Shown piece by piece: positions 55,569-62,698 of a stretch of 64,000 nucleotides of DNA. The notes under the pieces are model-generated. The model was not told the DNA's origin, did not search any database, and was given only the letters and a program-made list of their open reading frames with translations. This DNA comes from Archangium lipolyticum (lineage in GTDB: Bacteria; Myxococcota; Myxococcia; Myxococcales; Myxococcaceae). The stretch covers positions 1 to 64,000 of the forward strand of contig NZ_JANKBZ010000017.1 of the NCBI RefSeq assembly GCF_024623785.1. The letters are read 5' to 3'. Numbering within the stretch: position 1 is the first letter of the stretch; each line of letters opens with the position of its first letter. The translations under genes were made by a program, and so were the position numbers.

Positions 55569-58500
55569 ATGGCGGAAAGCACGATCGACAGCATCTGCCC
55601 CGAGGAGAACTTCGTGCGGGAAGCCGCCTCGGGACGGTTTCCGGAGGCGGAGGTCGCGCGGCTCATCGCGCATGCGGAGAAGTGCCCCGCGTGCGGCCCG
55701 TTGCTGGTGCGCAGTGGGACCTCGACCGCCTTCTCGGCGGAGGTCCCCACCAACGTGGTGCCAGCGCCGGCGCCGCTGCCCGAGAGCCCTCCGCGGGAGG
55801 TGCTCCCGCGCGGCGCGCTGGTGGGACGCTACATGGTGCTGGAGAAGCTGGGGTCCGGCGGCATGGGCGTGGTGTACGCCGCGTATGACCCCGAGCTGGA
55901 CCGCAAGCTCGCCCTCAAGCTGCTCCATGTGGAGTCGGACCAGGTGGAGAAGGGTGGCGGACAGGCCCGGCTGTTGCGCGAGGCGCAGGCCCTGGCGCGC
56001 CTGGCCCACCCGCACGTCATCTCCATCTACGACGTGGGGACGTGGGAGGAGCGTGTCTTCATCGCGATGGAGCTGGTGGAGGGGCCCTCGCTGCGCGACT
56101 GGCTGAAGCAGGGGCCGCGTCCCTGGCGCGAGGTGGTGGAGGTCTTCGTCTCGGCCGGACGGGGGCTCGAGGCGGCGCACGCGGCGGGCCTGGTGCACCG
56201 CGACTTCAAGCCGGACAACGTCCTGCTGGGCAAGGATGGGCGGGTGAGGGTGCTGGACTTCGGTCTGGCCCGCCAGGCCTCGGCCTCCGACGAGCCCCTG
56301 CCTCCACAAGGCGAGCAGCCCTGGCCCGAGCGGGTCAATTCACCGCTGGACACGCCCCTGACGCGGGTGGGCCTGGTCATCGGCACGCCGGCCTACATGG
56401 CGCCGGAGCTGTACGGCGGAGGCATCCTCGACGCGCGGGCGGACCAGTTCAGCTACTGCGTGGCCCTCTACGAGGCGCTCTACGGTGAGCGGCCCTTCGG
56501 GCGTATCCCGGGCCCGCCCTCCACCTGGCGCACTCCGGAGCCTCCCCGGGACGGACGGGTGCCCGCCAGTGTGCGGCGCATCGTGCTGCGCGGGCTCGAG
56601 CAGGATCCCTCGCGGCGCTTCCCCTCCATGACGGAGCTGCTCGAGGCGCTCGGCCGCACCCTGCCGTCGCGCCAGCGGCACTGGCTGGTGGCCGCCGCCA
56701 GCCTCCTGTTGCTCTCCCTCGCCGTGGGGCTGCCCCTCCAGCAGCGGGCCCAGGCCGAGCCGCCCTGCAGGGGTGCCGCCCGTCGCCTCGAGGGGCTGTG
56801 GGATGGGCCCCGTCAGGCGGCGCTCGCCCAGGTCTTCCACGCCACCGGCAAGCCCAACGCGGACGAGTCCTGGACGCGCACGGCGCGGGTGCTGGACACC
56901 TACGCGCAGGGCTGGGTGTCCATGCACACCGAGGCCTGCGAGGCCACGCGGATCCGCGGCGAGCAGTCCGACGAGGTGCTCTCGCTGCGCATGGCCTGTC
57001 TGGAGCGGCGGCGGCAGTCGCTCCAGGCCCTCGTGGACGTCTACGCCCACGCCGAGCCGGCGCTGGTGGACCAGGCGGCCCGGGCGGCCCACTCGCTGCC
57101 TCCCCTGGACGGGTGCGCCAACGTGGAGGCGCTGCGTGCCACCGTCCGGCCACCGGAGGATCCGGCCACCCTGGAGAAGGTGGAGGGCCTGCGGATCCGC
57201 TTCGCCCAGGCCCGGGCCCTCTTCGACAGCGGCCAGTTCAAGCCCGCCCTGGAGCGCATCCGGGCCCTCGCCCAGGAGACGGAGGCCCTGCACTACCGTC
57301 CGTTGGAGGCCGAGGTGCTCGAGCTGCGTGGCGCCCTGGAGGAGAAGGCGGGGGACTTCCCGGCGTCCGAGGCCTCGCTCCGGCGGGCGGTGTTGGCGGC
57401 GGAGGCGGGTGGGCACGACGAGGTCATCGCCTCGGCCTCCGCCCGACTGGTGCGCTCGGGGATGCTCCAGGCCCGGTTCGAGTCCGGTCACGAATGGGCC
57501 GAGCACACCCGCGCGGTGCTGGAGCGGATGGGAGGGGATGACCGCATCGAGGCCTTCGTCCTCAACGCGCTGGGGGCCATCTACCTGCGCCAGGACCAGA
57601 TGGACGAGTCCCTGGCGCACTTCCGCCGGGTGGTGGAGCTGCGCCAGAAGGTGTATCCGCCCGAGCACCCGGAGGTGGCGGCGGCCTACAACAACCTGGG
57701 GGCGGCGCTCACCAAGCTGGGCCGGTTCGAGGAGGCGCGCCAACAGCTCGCCCAGGCGCAGTCCATCTACGAGAAGGCCCTGGGACCCACGCATCCGGAG
57801 ACGGGCAACGCGCTGCACAACCTGGGACGCATGTCGCAGAACCTCGGGGATGACGCGGCGGCCCTGCGCTACTTCCAGGGCGCCCTGGTGGCGCGCGAGG
57901 CCGGGCTGGGTCCGGAGCACCCGGAGGTGGGCGCGTCGTTGGGCTCCATGGGCATCAGCTACTGCGCCCTGCGCCAGTACACGGAGTGCCTCGCCGTCGC
58001 CGAGCGGAGTCTGGCCATCCGGACGAAGGCCTTCGGGTCCATGCACCTGGAGCTTCCGACCAGCCTGTCGAGGATGGGGGAGGCCCTGGTGGGACTGGGC
58101 AGGAATGCCGAGGCGCTGGAGCGCTTCCAGCAGGCGCTGCGGGTGGCGGAGGGCATCAAGACGCCCTATCCCCCCGACATCATCACCGCGTTGGTCAATC
58201 TGGCCGAGGCCCTGCGGGCGCGGGGCAAGCGCGCGGAGGCGCTGTCCCATCTCCAGCGCGCCCTCGCCCTGGCGGAGAAGGAGCTGGGACGGGAATCCTC
58301 CGACACTGCTTTCGCGCTGAATGCGTTGGCCGACTGGTACCTGGAAGGCGGGCAGCACCGGCAGGCGCTGGAGCACTACCAGCGGGCCCTGGCCATTCGG
58401 GAGAAGACGAGCCCGCCGAAGCACCCGGACCTGTTCGGGCTGCTGGCCGGCATCGGGAGGAGCCAGATGGCGCTCAACGCGCCGGCCCAGGCGGTGGCCC

Positions 58501-58721
58501 CCCTGGAGCGGGCGCTGGAGCTCACGGACTCTCCGCGCATCGGCCCGGAGGCGGCGGCGGAGCTGCGGTTCCTCCTGGCCCAGGCCCTCTGGGACTCCGG
58601 GGGAGGCAAGGAGAGCGCGCGGGAGCTGGCCTCGCGGGCGCTCGAGGCGCTCCGGCAGGCGAAGCAGGAGACGGAGGCCTCGCGGGTGACGGCCTGGCTG
58701 GAATCTCACGGGGGCCGCTAG
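55569..58721 (+). CDS. Ser/Thr kinase with TPR sensor region
   Basis: A 1050-aa membrane-spanning Hanks kinase of the type frequent in myxobacteria. The N-terminus has a short zinc-site-like HAEKCPACGPLL (H-x3-C-x2-C) as in anti-sigma proteins. The kinase domain (about 85-365) has GSGGMGVVY, Lys in ALKLL, HRDFKPDN (near 210) and DFGLAR. One membrane helix (about 374-393) separates it from a C-terminal region of ~650 residues with at least eight tetratricopeptide units between ~560 and 1010 (e.g. AAYNNLGAALTKLGRFEEARQ, EHYQRALAIREK). TPRs probably bind a protein partner in the periplasm. The gene is monocistronic. Confidence 0.93.
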   Translation: MAESTIDSICPEENFVREAASGRFPEAEVARLIAHAEKCPACGPLLVRSGTSTAFSAEVPTNVVPAPAPLPESPPREVLPRGALVGRYMVLEKLGSGGMGVVYAAYDPELDRKLALKLLHVESDQVEKGGGQARLLREAQALARLAHPHVISIYDVGTWEERVFIAMELVEGPSLRDWLKQGPRPWREVVEVFVSAGRGLEAAHAAGLVHRDFKPDNVLLGKDGRVRVLDFGLARQASASDEPLPPQGEQPWPERVNSPLDTPLTRVGLVIGTPAYMAPELYGGGILDARADQFSYCVALYEALYGERPFGRIPGPPSTWRTPEPPRDGRVPASVRRIVLRGLEQDPSRRFPSMTELLEALGRTLPSRQRHWLVAAASLLLLSLAVGLPLQQRAQAEPPCRGAARRLEGLWDGPRQAALAQVFHATGKPNADESWTRTARVLDTYAQGWVSMHTEACEATRIRGEQSDEVLSLRMACLERRRQSLQALVDVYAHAEPALVDQAARAAHSLPPLDGCANVEALRATVRPPEDPATLEKVEGLRIRFAQARALFDSGQFKPALERIRALAQETEALHYRPLEAEVLELRGALEEKAGDFPASEASLRRAVLAAEAGGHDEVIASASARLVRSGMLQARFESGHEWAEHTRAVLERMGGDDRIEAFVLNALGAIYLRQDQMDESLAHFRRVVELRQKVYPPEHPEVAAAYNNLGAALTKLGRFEEARQQLAQAQSIYEKALGPTHPETGNALHNLGRMSQNLGDDAAALRYFQGALVAREAGLGPEHPEVGASLGSMGISYCALRQYTECLAVAERSLAIRTKAFGSMHLELPTSLSRMGEALVGLGRNAEALERFQQALRVAEGIKTPYPPDIITALVNLAEALRARGKRAEALSHLQRALALAEKELGRESSDTAFALNALADWYLEGGQHRQALEHYQRALAIREKTSPPKHPDLFGLLAGIGRSQMALNAPAQAVAPLERALELTDSPRIGPEAAAELRFLLAQALWDSGGGKESARELASRALEALRQAKQETEASRVTAWLESHGGR

Positions 58722-58750
58722 CCCGGCTGGCCCACGGCCGGGGGGCGGGA

Positions 58751-58800
58751 TTGACAGAGCATCCGTTAAAACGGATATTGCGTATGTCCGCTACGGCGGA
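58751..58800 (+). promoter_or_regulatory. Promoter with twin TCCG-N6-CGGA operators
   Basis: TTGACA (58751-58756) is 17 bases from GATATT (58774-58779), a good sigma-70-type promoter. Two inverted repeats with the same plan, TCCG-N6-CGGA, overlap it: 58762-58775 lies between the -35 and -10, and 58787-58800 over the expected start site. The second extends to ATGTCCGC-TACG-GCGGACAT. Their spacing is 25 bases. They are likely autoregulatory sites for the XRE-cupin regulator just downstream. Confidence 0.7.
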
Positions 58801-58830
58801 CATGGTTCCGCTATTGGAGACGTCATCTGT

Positions 58831-58968
58831 ATGAGCCAGGCAGCCGAAGTGATCAATCTCGAAGAGTTCCGGAAGCGGCGTGAGCCCAGGCCTTCGTCCA
58901 CTCGGTCGCCCGCCCCCATGAGCCTCTGGACGCCGGTGTGGGTGTGGGTCATGGTCTGGCCTACGTGA
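58831..58968 (+). CDS. 45-aa tryptophan/valine-rich microprotein
   Basis: A 45-aa ORF starting 31 bases after the operator pair. The N-terminal half reads SQAAEVINLEEFRKRREPR, a V-I-x-L/F-E-x-F/Y-R-x-R-R pattern that I recall from other short myxobacterial ORFs; the C-terminal half ends SLWTPVWVWVMVWPT, strongly hydrophobic with four tryptophans, so it could associate with the membrane. Its stop overlaps a possible GTG start (58965) of the regulator gene. It is the first gene after the promoter, so it would be co-regulated with the XRE-cupin protein. Function unknown. Confidence 0.5.
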   Translation: MSQAAEVINLEEFRKRREPRPSSTRSPAPMSLWTPVWVWVMVWPT

Positions 58969-59021
58969 AATCGGTCCGGGAAAATACGCCTGCTGGAAAG
59001 CAGGAAGAAGAAGAGGCACCC

Positions 59022-59705
59022 GTGTCCGCGAAGGGCCGGGGAAAGAAGCGGGAGCAGGCCGGGAAGACGGAGGCGCCGCCGCCCGAGGTCCCTTCCTCCG
59101 AGGAGGAGTGGGCCTATGAGGTGGCGCACGCCGAGTCCTCGACGGATCTGGCGCCCATCGTTGGCCGCAACCTGCGCCGCCTGCGCACCCACCGGGGTCT
59201 GTCCCTGGAGCGGCTCGCCAAGGCATCCGGGGTGAGCCGCGCCATGCTCGGGCAGATCGAGCTGGGGCAGAGCGCGCCCACCATCAACGTCATCTGGAAG
59301 ATCGCCCGGGCGCTGGGCATCCCCTTCTCGGCGTTGATCAGCACCACGGCCCAGAGCGGCACCCGGTTGATGAGGGCCTCGCAGGCCAAGCGGCTGGCCT
59401 CGCATGACGGGAGCTTCAGCTCGCGGGCGCTCTTCCCGTTCGACGAGCCCCGGCGTGTGGAGTTCTACGAGCTGCGCCTGGCGGCGCACGCGGTGGAGCA
59501 GGCGGACGCGCACCCGCCGGGGACGCTGGAGAACCTGGTGGTGACGATGGGGACGGTGGAGATCGACCGGGGCGACGAGCACCATGTGCTGGCCGCGGGA
59601 GACGCCATCGTGTTCGAGGCGGACGTGCCGCACGTCTACCGCAACCCGGGCAACGTGGACGCGGTGATGTACCTGGTGATGACGTACGCGGAGACGGTCG
59701 GCTAG
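59022..59705 (+). CDS. XRE-family regulator with cupin domain
   Basis: A 227-aa transcription regulator. After a charged, lysine/glutamate-rich leader, residues ~46-106 form an HTH-XRE domain (NLRRLRTHRGLSLERLAKASGVS), and residues ~150-225 a cupin_2 fold (ENLVVTMGTVEIDRGDEHHVLAAGDAIVFEADVPHVYRN), which would bind a small effector. This class often controls amino-acid, polyamine or osmolyte genes. The GTG at 59022 has GAGG seven bases upstream; GTG 58965, overlapping the microprotein stop, gives a longer form. The palindromes in its own promoter suggest autorepression. The gene ends at a strong bidirectional terminator. Confidence 0.88.
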   Translation: MSAKGRGKKREQAGKTEAPPPEVPSSEEEWAYEVAHAESSTDLAPIVGRNLRRLRTHRGLSLERLAKASGVSRAMLGQIELGQSAPTINVIWKIARALGIPFSALISTTAQSGTRLMRASQAKRLASHDGSFSSRALFPFDEPRRVEFYELRLAAHAVEQADAHPPGTLENLVVTMGTVEIDRGDEHHVLAAGDAIVFEADVPHVYRNPGNVDAVMYLVMTYAETVG

Positions 59706-59733
59706 GCCCTGCGCGCGTCCGCTGGAGATACGA

Positions 59734-59770
59734 AGAGCCGGCGGGCCCCTGGGGCACTCTCGCCGGCTCT
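59734..59770. terminator. Bidirectional terminator
   Basis: AGAGCCGGCG and CGCCGGCTCT are perfect 10-bp arms with a 17-base spacer, between the convergent regulator gene and methionine-rich gene, followed by CGCGTTT. Confidence 0.7.
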
Positions 59771-59797
59771 CGCGTTTCCGGCCCTACGGGCCCGGTG

Positions 59798-60268
59798 CTA
59801 CTTCGCGGTGCACATCATCATGGGCATGCCGTTGCACATCATCATCATCGGCATCCCCATGGCCATCATGGAGTTCATCGCGTCGCAGCAGTCCTTCATC
59901 ATCTCCATCTGACCCGCGTCCATGGGCATCATCCGGCACATCATGCCGTCCTTGCCCATTTCACAGGTCATCCGGGCCATCATCGGCATGCGCATCATCA
60001 TGGGCATCATCATGGGCATGCCACCCATCATGGGGTTCATGCCCATCATGGGGTTCATACCGCCCATCATGGGCATGGGCATCATGCCGCCCATCATCGG
60101 GTTCATGCCGCCCATCATGGGCATGGGCATGGGCATCATGCCGCCCATCATCGGGTTCATGCCCATCATGGGGTTCATGCCGCCCATCATGGGCATGGGC
60201 ATCATGCCGCCCATCATCGGGTTCATTCCGGACTGCATCGGCATGGGCATCTGAGTGGCAGGGGTCAT
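59798..60268 (-). CDS. Methionine-repeat protein (about 45 % Met)
   Basis: A 156-aa protein with about 71 methionines. GAGG seven bases before ATG 60268 supports the frame. Residues ~15-95 are tandem units MNPMMGGMMPMPMMGG (16-18 aa, three copies) and MNPMMG (6-7 aa, three copies). The C-terminal ~60 residues lose the repeat but keep MM clusters and add six cysteines (TC, MC, DCC, MMC, MMC), with the segment KDCCDAMNSMMAMGMP. No signal peptide or charged patches are seen. Dense M-x-M and C-x-x-C-less cysteines suggest soft-metal (copper(I) or silver) binding or an oxidation sponge; both are inference. No copper pump is nearby. I know no such family. Confidence 0.75.
   Translation of the reverse strand: MTPATQMPMPMQSGMNPMMGGMMPMPMMGGMNPMMGMNPMMGGMMPMPMPMMGGMNPMMGGMMPMPMMGGMNPMMGMNPMMGGMPMMMPMMMRMPMMARMTCEMGKDGMMCRMMPMDAGQMEMMKDCCDAMNSMMAMGMPMMMMCNGMPMMMCTAK
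60031..60229 (-). repeat. In-frame tandem repeats of the Met-rich gene
   Basis: Imperfect tandem copies of a ~48-54-base unit (GGGTTCAT...CCGCCCATCAT...GGGCATGGGCATCAT on the plus strand) interleaved with an 18-base unit, all multiples of three. Copy number is likely to vary by slippage without breaking the frame. Confidence 0.85.
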
Positions 60269-60499
60269 GGTTCGGCCTCGTGTGGGTGTGACTGGGAGTG
60301 TTGCTCGGGCCAGGGACGGTAGAGAGGGGCGCCTCCCCCGACAACGCGGGGGTGTCTTTTCCTCCGGTGAAACGGAGGTGTCGCTCCAGGCGGCGGAGAG
60401 GTGTGTCCGGCAGCGAGCAGGGCCTGGGGCGGATGTGCACTCCCGGGCAGGGGGCTGCCCCCGAGGAGGGCGCCGTGGATTTGCGCTAGAACCTCGCAC

Positions 60500-61222
60500 A
60501 TGAGCGCAGATCCGCGAGAGGAAGGGCCGGGCTCCTTCCCACCCACGCGTTGGACTCTCATCCGCTCGGCGAAGGCTTCCCCGGAGGCCCGTCGCGCGGC
60601 GCTGGAGTCGCTGCTGCGCACCTATTGGCGCCCGCTCTACGTCTTCATGCGCCGCCAGGGGTTGGACTCGGAGGCCGCGCGCGACGCCGTGCAGGATCTG
60701 CTCGTGCGGCTGCTGGAGCACGAGTTCCTCGAGCGGCTGAATCCCGAGAAGGGCCGGCTGCGCGGCTATCTGCTGACGGCGGCCCGCAACCACCTCATCC
60801 ACCGGCACGAGCGCGAGAGCGCGGCCCGGCGTGGGGGCGGGGTGGCATCGTTGCCGCTGGACTTCGAGCTGGCGGAGCGGATCGCCTCCGAGGAAGGGCA
60901 GGGACCGGACGAGGCCTTCGAGCGGGAGTGGGCGGCGAGTGTGATGGAGCGCGCGCTGGAGCGGCTGAAGTCCGAGTACGACAGCGGTGCGCGCAGCGGC
61001 CCGTTCGCCCTGGTGCTCCAGTTCTTCCGTCCGGGCGAGCCGCCGAGCTACCGGGAGGCGGCGGCGGCGTACGGCATGTCGCTGCCGCAGCTCAAGACGT
61101 TCCTGCACCGGGCGCGGGTGCGCTACCGCGAGCTGGTGCGCGAGGAGGTGACGGACACGGTGGGTGCACCCGAGGAGGCGGAGGCCGAGCTGGCGGAGCT
61201 GCTGCGGGTGCTGAAGCGATGA
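60500..61222 (+). CDS. ECF-like RNA polymerase sigma factor
   Basis: A 240-aa sigma-70-family factor of ECF type. Region 2 is near residues 30-95 (LLRTYWRPLYVFMRRQGLDSE ... DAVQDLLVRLLE), preceded by FPPTRWTLI, typical of an ECF group often paired with Ser/Thr kinases. Region 4 is near 175-225 (PPSYREAAAAYGMSLPQLKTFLHRARVRYRELV). It would redirect RNA polymerase to a special promoter set. The kinase gene starts in its stop codon (ATGA), so the kinase probably controls the sigma factor in place of an anti-sigma protein. The region upstream (60269-60499) is non-coding. Confidence 0.9.
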   Translation: MSADPREEGPGSFPPTRWTLIRSAKASPEARRAALESLLRTYWRPLYVFMRRQGLDSEAARDAVQDLLVRLLEHEFLERLNPEKGRLRGYLLTAARNHLIHRHERESAARRGGGVASLPLDFELAERIASEEGQGPDEAFEREWAASVMERALERLKSEYDSGARSGPFALVLQFFRPGEPPSYREAAAAYGMSLPQLKTFLHRARVRYRELVREEVTDTVGAPEEAEAELAELLRVLKR

Positions 61223-62664
61223 GTGCCCGGTGCCCTCGCTGCGGTACGCCGGTGGATGGTGGGCGCCTGGCGGTGTGTCCCGGCTGCCTCCTGGGCGAGG
61301 ACGTGGAGGACCCCGGGCGCATCGGCTCGTTGGAGTTGGAGGAGGAGATCGGCCGTGGAGGCATGGGCCGCGTCTTCCGCGCGCGCCACGTGCGGCTGGA
61401 CCGTCCGGTGGCGGTGAAGTTCCTCTCGGGGGAGGCCGCCTCGAGCCCCGAGGCGCAGGCCCGCTTCGCCCGGGAGGCACGGGCGCTGGCGCTGTTGGAC
61501 CATCCGAACATCGTCCGGGTGCACGACTTCGGAGAGGAGGAGGGCGAGCGCTTCCTGGTGATGGAGCTGGTGGAGGGCCGGTCCCTGGCGGAGCTGCTGC
61601 CGCTGCCACCGGCGGAGGCCGTGCGCATGGCGCTCCAGGTGTGCGACGCGCTGGCCTATGCCCATGCACGAGGCGTGGTGCACCGGGACATCAAGCCGGC
61701 CAACATCCTGGTGGACGGGGAGGGACGGGTGAAGGTGACGGACTTCGGCATCGCGCGCATCGTGCGCCAGGAGGGGCCTCGGGACACCCTGACCGCCGCG
61801 CACACGGTGGTGGGGACGCCCGAGTACATGGCCCCCGAGGCGCTCGCGGGAGCGCCGCCCGAGCCGCGCATGGACGTGTACGCGGTGGGCGTGCTGCTGC
61901 ACGAGATGGTGACGGGCCGGCCCCCGGTGGCGGGCATGCCGTCGTTGACGGGAGCGCTCGGGGTGGTGGTGCGGAGGGCGGTGGCGCTGGAGCCCTCGCG
62001 GCGCTACGCGAGCGCGCGAGCCCTGGGCCTGGAATTGCGGCGGCTGGAGGACGGAGGGGCGGAGGCGGCCCTGCCGCCGGACGAAGCCATCTGGCTGCGG
62101 GCGGTGGCGGTGTTGCAGGCGGTGGCGAGCGCGCTGGTGTTGTGGGCGCTGGTGGTGTCGGTGACGCCGCGGGTGCTGGCGTCGCACGAGTTGGATCCAC
62201 TCACCATGCAACCGGCGGCGAGGCTCGCGGATGGCCGGTGGGTGACGCGGGCGCGCTTCGAGACAGGCCCCATCCTGGGGGCGGTGGCGGGGCTGGCGGT
62301 GGCGCTCGCGGCGTACGGGCTGCTGAGGAGACACTGGAGACACGAGGGACTGGACGCGCCCGCCCCGGAGGTGCCGTTGCGCGAGTCCCGGAGCTTCCTG
62401 GGCGTGGCGTGCGCGTGCTCGGGGCTGTTCGCCCTGCGTGGCGTGCTGGAGTGGGGGGCGGACATCACCCTGCCTCCCTTCATGCCGCTGGTGGGGGGCT
62501 TGCTGGAGTTGTCGGCGCTCTACCTCCTGTGCGTCTCCACCCTGGAGGCGTGGCGCCGCCAGAGGCCGCTCTCCCGCGAGCCCGCGATGTGGGCGGGGCT
62601 GGTGCTGATGCTCACGCCGCCGGTGCTCGAGTTCGGCCTCTACCTGTGGCACTGGGTGCCCTGA
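61219..62664 (+). CDS. Ser/Thr kinase with zinc ribbon and membrane tail
   Basis: A 481-aa kinase. A CPRCGTP...CPGC zinc ribbon at residues 5-25 precedes the Hanks domain (about 37-300): GRGGMGRVF, VAVKFL, VHRDIKPANILV, DFGIAR, GTPEYMAPE. Residues ~305-470 contain four or five membrane helices. ATG overlaps the sigma gene stop (ATGA). Such pairs, where a sigma factor is phosphorylated by its partner kinase, are known in other bacteria. The sensory signal would be in the membrane tail. Confidence 0.9.
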   Translation: MSARCPRCGTPVDGGRLAVCPGCLLGEDVEDPGRIGSLELEEEIGRGGMGRVFRARHVRLDRPVAVKFLSGEAASSPEAQARFAREARALALLDHPNIVRVHDFGEEEGERFLVMELVEGRSLAELLPLPPAEAVRMALQVCDALAYAHARGVVHRDIKPANILVDGEGRVKVTDFGIARIVRQEGPRDTLTAAHTVVGTPEYMAPEALAGAPPEPRMDVYAVGVLLHEMVTGRPPVAGMPSLTGALGVVVRRAVALEPSRRYASARALGLELRRLEDGGAEAALPPDEAIWLRAVAVLQAVASALVLWALVVSVTPRVLASHELDPLTMQPAARLADGRWVTRARFETGPILGAVAGLAVALAAYGLLRRHWRHEGLDAPAPEVPLRESRSFLGVACACSGLFALRGVLEWGADITLPPFMPLVGGLLELSALYLLCVSTLEAWRRQRPLSREPAMWAGLVLMLTPPVLEFGLYLWHWVP

Positions 62665-62698
62665 GCATCCGTTCACGCTCGGGTATCATCGTGTGCGC

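Noticed and set aside
60031-60229. Possible CRISPR-like array
   Set aside because: The repeats are tandem, without unique spacers, and are in frame with a coding sequence.
59795-60322. Long plus-strand histidine-rich and Met/Ile-rich frames opposite the methionine-rich gene
   Set aside because: They are antisense readings of the repeat (ATG/CAT and CCC), with no good ribosome site; the minus strand has GAGG at the right place and a convincing non-repetitive C-terminus.
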